Origin: Candidatus Hydrogenedentota bacterium
Lineage (GTDB): Bacteria > Hydrogenedentota > Hydrogenedentia > Hydrogenedentiales > CAITNO01
Assembly: GCA_903922535.1 (NCBI GenBank)
Contig: CAIXUF010000507.1
Coordinates: 1-11,543, forward strand
Direction of reading: 5' to 3'
DNA length: 11,543 nt
Below, piece by piece: positions 6,215 to 11,543 of this stretch; the stretch's first letter is position 1; each line of letters starts with the position of its first letter. Both the position numbers and the translations under genes were made by a program. A model generated the notes under the pieces. The model was not told the DNA's origin, made no database searches, and worked only from the letters and a program-made list of their open reading frames with translations.

Positions 6215-7720
6215 CTATTTTGTTTCGAGGAAGCGCTGTCCTTCGGAATTGACCCGCGTGACGCAGGCCGTGTACAGAAGCCAGGTCCGTGAGTCTTCGT
6301 AAGGCCGGAGCAGGCCTATGCATTCCCGATCGTGGAAGGTGTGGGTTAGTTCGGCGGGAAATTCGTGAAACGTGGGCGGCGGGGGCTGTTTCCAGAAGAA
6401 CAGGCCCCGCCCATGTTCCTCTTTGGTCTTCATGTCCCAGTAGACGGTGGTTTGCACGGAATCGGCGTCTGGCAGGGGTTCAAGGGCAACCGCGGCCGCA
6501 TTGCCATAGGAGTACCGCAGGAGTTCATCGCGCTCTTTGTCAAAATAGTACTCGCTGGTGGCGTCGGAAATAATGCCGGGACGCTTTCCTTGATGTTCTT
6601 TGAGGAAGGAAACGAGCCGGGGCGTGAATTCTTCGAGCATGGTGAAGAAGTGTTGTCCGGCATCGGTGTTGTTCGGATCGCCCGGGGACTGGCCCGGGTT
6701 TCGCAGAACAACCTTGAACAGGCGTTCACGGAGTTCGGGCGGGTCGTTTTCCGTCTTGGGCGCCAGGGTGATCCGCGGCGCGCTTATCAGTTCGGTCGCC
6801 TTCTGATCGTTGAGCCAGTCCAATATCGCAGGCCCGGAACGGCTGTCGGCGTCGTCCGCGGACCCCGGCTTCTCATAACCGATACGAAACAGTTCGGCGT
6901 GCTCTGGGGAGACGCCCGCTTCGGACAGTGCTTCATACTTACGCCGAAACGCCGCCGCCACGGATGCCGGCATCTTGATGAACTTCATCTCCACCGAGTA
7001 TTGGGGGTAACCGGGTTTGGGAACCGGGTTCGTGACCCCTTCACCGTGGGTTCTCAGGAAGACGAGCAGGGACCCGGCCGCTTTGCCCGACACGGTCGTA
7101 ACGCCGCAGGCCAGGCAGGCCCACTTTTCGGGCCCGGCGGGCAGATTCACCGCCAGCCAGCCCCCGTCCAAAGCCGATGACGGAACTTTTGGTCCGCGGG
7201 CGACAACGGTTCCATGGTCGGTGATCTGGGGCAGGCGCGGCCGTTCCAGGTGTATCGAGACGTTTACCTGGTTGTCCCAGACGCGCATGCACTGAATGTC
7301 GATGCCCGCCATGCCCAGTTTCAGGTCGGCCCCCGCGGTGCCGGCTGTGTCGACCGGCTGTGACAGCGCCAGGGCGGCGGTGTCCTTGAACTCGATGCCT
7401 TCGGCGTTCGCAAGCAGCAGGATGCCCGGTTGGTTGGGCCCGGCCGCGCCGTTCCAGCGGATTTCCGATCCGTCGAGACTAAGGTCGACTCCCCCCACAT
7501 TGAAGGTTGTGGAGCCCGTCAGGATGGACCCCATCGTGAGGCTGCCGGCCTCCTCGTTTTCTGCCGCGGGGTCCATGGCGGGCAACGGGGTTTTGCCGTC
7601 GATGTCCGTGAGCACGCGGTACACCCGGATGTCAGCCGTGTTTCCGGGCGCATTGGCGGTCTCGGCCGTCGCGGCGCCCGCCGCAAAGACCAGCATGATT
7701 GTGACCGCAACGTTTCTCAT
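6215..7720 (-). CDS. Secreted protein of unknown function in a sigma-factor operon, weakly secretin-like
   Basis: A 501-residue exported protein that I cannot assign to a named family. The start at 7720 is supported by GAGG (7727-7730) 6 nt upstream and by a signal peptide cleaved near residue 19 (ATA/ET). That SD overlaps the stop codon of the preceding gene, so translation is probably coupled. The in-frame ATG at 7732 has a poor SD. The first half is beta-rich, ending in a GSLLVFLRTHGEG segment. The second half has a YSVEMKFIKMP strand (about 241-250) and LISAPRITLAPKTE (311-324). The latter recalls the SAPR-type strand of secretin-domain proteins, but the following glycine/pore features are not seen, so the resemblance is weak. 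A PPPP run lies near residue 446. A role as a sigma-controlled cell-envelope protein is inference. Confidence 0.75.
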   Translation of the reverse strand: MRNVAVTIMLVFAAGAATAETANAPGNTADIRVYRVLTDIDGKTPLPAMDPAAENEEAGSLTMGSILTGSTTFNVGGVDLSLDGSEIRWNGAAGPNQPGILLLANAEGIEFKDTAALALSQPVDTAGTAGADLKLGMAGIDIQCMRVWDNQVNVSIHLERPRLPQITDHGTVVARGPKVPSSALDGGWLAVNLPAGPEKWACLACGVTTVSGKAAGSLLVFLRTHGEGVTNPVPKPGYPQYSVEMKFIKMPASVAAAFRRKYEALSEAGVSPEHAELFRIGYEKPGSADDADSRSGPAILDWLNDQKATELISAPRITLAPKTENDPPELRERLFKVVLRNPGQSPGDPNNTDAGQHFFTMLEEFTPRLVSFLKEHQGKRPGIISDATSEYYFDKERDELLRYSYGNAAAVALEPLPDADSVQTTVYWDMKTKEEHGRGLFFWKQPPPPTFHEFPAELTHTFHDRECIGLLRPYEDSRTWLLYTACVTRVNSEGQRFLETK

Positions 7721-7728
7721 GGTGCACC

Positions 7729-8106
7729 TCATATCTTTCCCAAAGGTTTGGTGACATTCTCGTGGCGGACGCTGTACACACTCGTTTGGATCTTCTTGGG
7801 GTCGGTCAGGAATCCGGACCGCGACGCGGCGGGTGTCGGTAGTGCGGTATCGGACACGTTCAGCACGTAGTACACGTTTTCGGTATACTCGTTCTTTACC
7901 GGGGCATGTGTTCGCAGGGCGTTCCACGCCAGTACCGAAAGAACCGCGCACAACAGGCACGCGGCCGCGCATTGCCACAGCGGAACGGGCCGCTGGAACC
8001 ACGTCCGCCGCACACGCGAACGGAACAGATCCTCCATGCGCCGCCGGTGTTTCTCGCCGGGACCGGCCAGCGCGGGGGCGCGCAACAGTTCTTCAGGGGG
8101 GTTCAT
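7729..8106 (-). CDS. Small single-pass membrane protein coupled to an ECF sigma gene (possible anti-sigma role)
   Basis: A 125-residue protein. Its ATG (8104-8106) overlaps the TGA of the sigma-factor gene in an ATGA junction, which indicates coupled translation. It has a basic N-terminal segment of about 40 residues (HRRRMEDLFRSRVRR), one hydrophobic helix at about 41-64 (PLWQCAAACLLCAVLSVLAW), and a C-terminal tail of about 60 residues predicted outside the cytoplasm. Position and topology fit an anti-sigma factor or membrane sensor. However, the zinc-binding HxxxCxxC motif of the ZAS/zf-HC2 anti-sigma class is absent, and the cytoplasmic part is shorter than usual. The function is therefore only a context-based guess. 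Its stop codon lies 8 nt before the start of the next gene. Confidence 0.75.
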   Translation of the reverse strand: MNPPEELLRAPALAGPGEKHRRRMEDLFRSRVRRTWFQRPVPLWQCAAACLLCAVLSVLAWNALRTHAPVKNEYTENVYYVLNVSDTALPTPAASRSGFLTDPKKIQTSVYSVRHENVTKPLGKI

Positions 8107-8588
8107 TTGTCACGCTCCGTCGCCTGGGCCTTCATCTTTTCCATCGCGCGGCGGTACCATGAGGCGGCTGTGTTGATGGACACCCGGCGGATGACCGCGA
8201 TTTCCTGGAAGGTCAGGCTGTTGAACAACTTCAGCACCACGCATTCCCTTTCATCGTCCGACAGCAGCGCCAAGAGACGCCCGGCTTCCTCGCGCAGGGC
8301 CAGTTCCTCCGCTGGATGAACGGCGGGCACGTCCGCATAAACAGACGCCGCGCCGGGGAACCGGTGGTTTCGCCGCAGCAGATCCCACGCCCCATTGCGC
8401 ACGGCCCGGTAGACATAGGGACGCAGTTCACGCGGGGGAAACAGGCGCCGGAGCAGTTTCTCGAACGCGCTGTGCACGATGTCTTCGGCCGCTTCGCGGT
8501 CCCGCAGCAGCGAGACCGCATAGGTGTGCAGTTCCCGGCAGTTCTCATCATAGAACTTCTGCACCGACGCTATTGCTTGTGAATCCAT
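8103..8588 (-). CDS. ECF-type RNA polymerase sigma-70 family factor
   Basis: A 161-residue sigma factor with only regions 2 and 4, the ECF architecture. Region 2 spans about residues 10-75, with the YAVSLLRDREAAEDIVHSAFEKLLR core and RPYVYRAVRNGAWDLLRR. Region 4 (about 105-152) carries the helix-turn-helix LSDDERECVVLKLFNSLTFQEIAVIRRVSINTAASWYRRAMEKMKA. I prefer the start at 8588, because GGTGG lies 4 nt upstream and region 2 begins soon after. An in-frame ATG at 8615 would add nine residues (MSVSKLGGG) and has no SD-like sequence; either may be used. The gene overlaps the downstream membrane-protein gene by four bases. By analogy with ECF systems, the factor probably directs transcription of its own operon and other genes once the membrane partner is relieved. 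Confidence 0.9.
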   Translation of the reverse strand: MDSQAIASVQKFYDENCRELHTYAVSLLRDREAAEDIVHSAFEKLLRRLFPPRELRPYVYRAVRNGAWDLLRRNHRFPGAASVYADVPAVHPAEELALREEAGRLLALLSDDERECVVLKLFNSLTFQEIAVIRRVSINTAASWYRRAMEKMKAQATERDK

Positions 8589-8673
8589 TCCGCCACCCAG
8601 CTTTGAAACGCTCATACTGTACCACGATTGAGATGGGCATTTTTGTGCGGCGGACCAGAAAACATGCTGCTTG

Positions 8674-8727
8674 CCTGTTCCCGGGGAATCCCGGGAGTAA
8701 TGACAGACAGGGGCGCTATGGAACAGG
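8674..8727. repeat. Nested inverted repeats upstream of the sigma gene
   Basis: CCTGTTCC (8674-8681) is the reverse complement of GGAACAGG (8720-8727). Inside lies TCCCGGG-GAAT-CCCGGGA (8679-8696), a 7-bp stem with a 4-nt loop. The GGAACAGG arms and a GACAGACA word (8702-8709) also occur in the element at 359-414, where GACAGACA reads on the minus strand. The two are probably diverged copies of one dispersed palindrome family. Confidence 0.5.
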
Positions 8728-8730
8728 GAC

Positions 8731-8756
8731 GCCGGAATCTCGTGCGAGATTCCGGC
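8731..8756 (-). terminator. Hairpin downstream of lpdA, possible terminator
   Basis: GCCGGAATCTCG (8731-8742) and CGAGATTCCGGC (8745-8756) form a perfect 12-bp inverted repeat around TG; in practice this is an 11-bp stem with a 4-nt loop. It lies 27 nt after the stop of lpdA on the minus strand, where a terminator would be expected before the sigma-factor operon. No T-run follows in that direction, so it may be factor-dependent, act as an mRNA 3' stabiliser, or be part of the adjacent repeat element. Confidence 0.5.
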
Positions 8757-8783
8757 GCAATCACCAGCGGAAAGAGCAGGGTC

Positions 8784-10172
8784 CTACCTCTTCGGCTTGG
8801 AGTGTATGCCCATCCCGTAGTAGTCCTCGGCGGCTTCGAGGATAGCCTCTGACAGGGTTGGATGGGTGTGGATGGTATGGACAATCTCCTCGACCGTTGC
8901 CTCCATCGACATGGCCAGCGCGGCGATGGCGATGAGTTCGCCCGCCTCTGCGCCCATGATGTGCACGCCGATGATCTCGTCCGTGGCGGCGTCGCCGACG
9001 ATCTTGACCATGCCTTCTGTTTCGCCCAGCGCATGGGCGCGACCATTGGCCATGAACGCGAAGCGGCCAACCTTGACGTTGATGCCCTTCTCCTTCGCCT
9101 CTTTCTCCGTGAGCCCCACGGAGGCTACCTCGGGCGAGGTGAAGTTGCAGGCGGGCAGCACGCGGTAGTCGACTTTTTTGTTGCCGCCGGTGGCGTTCGT
9201 CGCGGCGACAATGCCTTCGTGGCTCGCGCCGTGGGCCAGCCAGGTGCGGTCAATCACGTCGCCGATGGCATAGATGCCGGACGCCGCCGTTTCCATCTTT
9301 TCGTTGACGATGATACCGCCGCGCTTGCCAAGTTGAATACCCAGCTTGGGGTTGGCCGCGACCAGTTCGGAATTGCACGCCAGGCCGATGCCCACGAGCA
9401 CAACATCCACCTCGACCTCGCCGGGCGTGTCGCCTTCGAGCGTGAGCTTCACACCCTTCTTCAGATGCTCCAGCTTGGAGACCTTGGTGCCTGTGCGCAC
9501 GTCCATACCGCGGCGCTTCCAAAGACCGGGCAGGCGCTTGGTCAGTTCCTCGTCGCTCTTGGGCAGCACACTGGGCATCATCTCGATGAGCGTGACCTTG
9601 GCGCCGAAGGCGTTCCAAATGCAGGCGAACTCGGCGCCGAGCGCGCCCGCGCCGATGACCGCCACACGCGCGGGCACGGTGGTCATGCTGAGCGCCTCGG
9701 TGCTGCCGATGACGGTGGTGCCGTTGAACTCCAGGCCCTTGAGCACGGCCGGGCGGCCGCCGGTGGCAATGATAATCTTCGTCGCGCCGATTTCCTCGCC
9801 ATTGACGACGATGCGGCCGGGCGCGGGAATGGAGGCCTCGCCGTTGACCACGTCGATGTGGTTGCCCTTGAACAGGCCGTCAATGCCACCGGTGTTGATG
9901 CCGACGACCTTGTCCTTGCGGGCAATGATCTTGGGCAGGTCGAGCGAGACCCCGTCCACCTTCAGGCCGAACTCGTCGGCATGCTGGATGGTCCGGTAGA
10001 GTTCGGCGCTCCGGATGAGGGTCTTGGTGGGAATGCAGCCCACGTTGAGGCAGACACCGCCCAGGTTTTTGCGCTCGGCCACGATGACCTTCGCGCCGCG
10101 CTGGGCCGCGCGAATCGCCGCCACATAGCCGCCGGGTCCCGAACCGATTACCGCCACGTCATACTGTCGCAT
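8784..10172 (-). CDS. lpdA: Dihydrolipoyl dehydrogenase (E3)
   Basis: A 462-residue FAD- and NAD-dependent flavoprotein that reoxidises the dihydrolipoyl groups of 2-oxoacid dehydrogenase complexes and makes NADH; it is cytosolic and dimeric in the family. It has the FAD-binding GSGPGGYVAA (residues 10-19), the redox-active disulfide CLNVGC (Cys41/Cys46), an NAD-binding VAVIGAGALGAEFA (170-183), the second FAD motif AIGDV, and the C-terminal interface motif HPTLSE, with His437 and Glu442 as the proton-relay pair. Length is typical, with no lipoyl domain fused at the N-terminus. GGAGG (plus-strand 10181-10185) lies 8 nt before the ATG. The gene begins 27 nt after the E2 stop, so the two are almost certainly one operon. 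A hairpin follows the stop. Confidence 0.97.
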   Translation of the reverse strand: MRQYDVAVIGSGPGGYVAAIRAAQRGAKVIVAERKNLGGVCLNVGCIPTKTLIRSAELYRTIQHADEFGLKVDGVSLDLPKIIARKDKVVGINTGGIDGLFKGNHIDVVNGEASIPAPGRIVVNGEEIGATKIIIATGGRPAVLKGLEFNGTTVIGSTEALSMTTVPARVAVIGAGALGAEFACIWNAFGAKVTLIEMMPSVLPKSDEELTKRLPGLWKRRGMDVRTGTKVSKLEHLKKGVKLTLEGDTPGEVEVDVVLVGIGLACNSELVAANPKLGIQLGKRGGIIVNEKMETAASGIYAIGDVIDRTWLAHGASHEGIVAATNATGGNKKVDYRVLPACNFTSPEVASVGLTEKEAKEKGINVKVGRFAFMANGRAHALGETEGMVKIVGDAATDEIIGVHIMGAEAGELIAIAALAMSMEATVEEIVHTIHTHPTLSEAILEAAEDYYGMGIHSKPKR

Positions 10173-10199
10173 GGAATATACCTCCGCTGTTGGGCGCGC

Positions 10200-11534
10200 T
10201 TAGAACGCCGCCTCTTCGAGAATTGCCTTCAAACGCCCCATGAACTGGCCGGCCACGGAGCCGTCAATGACGCGGTGGTCACTGGAGATGGTGAGCTTCA
10301 TGATGGGCCGAATATGGATGCCGCCGTCGATGACGACGACACGGTCCTTCATCTGGCCGACAGCGATGATGGCGCTGTCGGGCTGGTTGATGATGGCCGT
10401 GAAATGATCGACGCCGTAGGCGCCGAGATTGGACACGGTGAAGGTGTTGCCGACGTACTCGTCGGGTAACAATTTGCCTGTCTGGGCCTTGGCAGCCAGT
10501 TCTTTGGTCGCGGCGCACAGGCCCTCCAGCGAGAGCGTCTGGGCCTTGCGGATGACCGGCACGATGAGGCCGGTCGGCAGGGCGGTGGCCATGCCGAGGT
10601 TGATGTCCTCGACCTGCTCGACCGCGTCGCCGCACCAGCGCGCATTGACCTGCGGGAATTCGCGCAGCGCCTTGGCCGTGGCGTACAGCACGATGTCATT
10701 ATAGGATGCCTTGAACGCCTTGGTGCGGGCGCGCAGCGCCTTGGCCCCACTCATGTCCACCTCGACGGTAACGTAGTAGTGCGGCGCGGCGAATTTACTT
10801 TCGCACATGCGCGTGGCAATGATGCGGCGCATGGGCGTGAGCGGGATGCGCTTGACGCCGGACGTCTCCCCCGCTGCCGCTGCCGCGGCCGGAACGGCCG
10901 CTTTGGCCGGCGCTGCGGATGCGCCGAGCACGTCGTCCTTGGTGACCTTGCCGCCGATGCCGGTGCCCTGCACGCCGCGCAGGTCCACGCCCGCATTTTC
11001 GGCGACGCGCTTCGCGACGGGTGTCGCCTTTACCGAGCCCATGGACGCGGCAAAAGCTTCGACATCCTCGGCCATGACACGGCCGCCGACGCCGGTGCCG
11101 GGCACGAGCGCGGGGTCAATGCCTTTTTCGGCGGCCAATTTGCGGGCGCGCGGGGACACAGGTCCGTCCGAAGCCGCCGCAACAGCGACGGGCGCGGCAA
11201 CGGTGACCGTGGCCACCACCGCAGGTGCGGCGGCGGGTGCCGGAGACGGAGCCCCTCCCCCACTCACGCCGTAGGCGGACAGGTCGGGCAGGGCCTCATC
11301 GGCGGCGCCGACCAGCGCAACGACCGTGAGCACCGGCTTCTCGACCCCGGCGGGCACGAGAATCTTGCGCAGAATGCCCGACGCGGTGGACTCGCACTCC
11401 ACCTCGGCCTTGTCGGTCTGTATGGAGAAGAGCGGATCACCCTCCTTGACGGGGTCGCCCTCGTTCTTGAACCATTTCACAATCTCCGCCTCTTCGACGG
11501 AGTTGCCCATCTTGGGCAGCACGATTTCCTGCAT
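10200..11534 (-). CDS. pdhC: Dihydrolipoamide acyltransferase (E2) of a 2-oxoacid dehydrogenase, probably pyruvate dehydrogenase
   Basis: A 444-residue core component that carries acyl groups from E1 on a lipoyl arm to CoA. Domain order: one lipoyl domain (1-76, lipoylated Lys42 in QTDKAEVE), an Ala/Pro-rich linker (about 92-122), a peripheral subunit-binding domain (about 126-162: SPRARKLAAEKGID...GTGVGGRVMAEDV), a second similar domain (about 170-205: TPVAKRVAENAGVD...GTGIGGKVTKDDV), an Ala-rich linker, then the catalytic domain (about 226-444) with SSDHRVIDG (His420, Asp424). Two binding domains are unusual. The ATPTGLIVPVIRK-like stretch and the lpdA neighbour favour the pyruvate enzyme, but acetoin or branched-chain complexes are not excluded, so the symbol is tentative. 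Only 9 bases lie upstream in the window, with a GAAAGAG stretch as a weak SD; E1 genes should lie beyond the edge. Confidence 0.93.
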   Translation of the reverse strand: MQEIVLPKMGNSVEEAEIVKWFKNEGDPVKEGDPLFSIQTDKAEVECESTASGILRKILVPAGVEKPVLTVVALVGAADEALPDLSAYGVSGGGAPSPAPAAAPAVVATVTVAAPVAVAAASDGPVSPRARKLAAEKGIDPALVPGTGVGGRVMAEDVEAFAASMGSVKATPVAKRVAENAGVDLRGVQGTGIGGKVTKDDVLGASAAPAKAAVPAAAAAAGETSGVKRIPLTPMRRIIATRMCESKFAAPHYYVTVEVDMSGAKALRARTKAFKASYNDIVLYATAKALREFPQVNARWCGDAVEQVEDINLGMATALPTGLIVPVIRKAQTLSLEGLCAATKELAAKAQTGKLLPDEYVGNTFTVSNLGAYGVDHFTAIINQPDSAIIAVGQMKDRVVVIDGGIHIRPIMKLTISSDHRVIDGSVAGQFMGRLKAILEEAAF

Positions 11535-11543
11535 GTCTCTTTC

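Noticed and set aside
8862..10469. A 535-codon open frame on the plus strand across lpdA and the E2 gene
   Set aside because: It spans two unmistakable enzyme genes and their junction on the other strand, and its composition (Asp, His, Gly, Ala-rich) is typical of a shadow.

Overview
The window is GC-rich, densely coding bacterial DNA. Four predicted exported proteins carry Sec-type signal peptides, which suggests a Gram-negative-type heterotroph. Low-complexity direct repeats and palindromes sit between the genes, and there is an ECF-sigma gene cluster. From memory, these repeat styles (GGGTCTx runs, CACGAAGGA runs, GGATGGACxGGAT words) recur in assemblies of Planctomycetota, Verrucomicrobiota, Lentisphaerota and Hydrogenedentota. 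I favour that broad group with low confidence; no marker gene fixes the taxon. I see no rRNA, tRNA, CRISPR array, transposase or phage gene.

Layout. (1) Positions 1-1866, plus strand: two tandem paralogues of a secreted DUF4139 protein. The first is cut by the window edge. They are separated by an 84-bp spacer bearing a 12-bp inverted repeat. (2) 1867-1979: 7-bp tandem repeats and a terminator-like hairpin, then nnrE (NAD(P)HX epimerase) at 1980-2648. (3) 2649-2823: a convergent intergenic stretch filled with repeats, including an imperfect palindrome of about 80 bp. (4) 2824-4983, minus: a secreted GH31 glycosidase. It is divergent from a secreted calcium-dependent phosphoinositide phospholipase C-like protein at 5190-6200; the shared upstream region holds an 18-bp tandem repeat. 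(5) 8588-6215, minus: a tightly coupled operon of an ECF-type sigma factor, a single-pass membrane protein and a secreted protein with a faint secretin-like motif. (6) 11534-8784, minus: the E2 and E3 subunits of a 2-oxoacid dehydrogenase complex, most likely pyruvate dehydrogenase. E1 genes would be expected upstream, beyond the right edge.

The central metabolic part (E2-E3 and the NAD(P)HX repair enzyme) is ordinary. The less described parts are the sigma/membrane/secreted-protein module, the DUF4139 tandem pair under visible purifying selection, an E2 with two apparent peripheral subunit-binding domains, and at least two families of related intergenic repeats. I did not find a clear-cut new defence or mobile system. 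The sigma module is the best candidate for an undescribed system.
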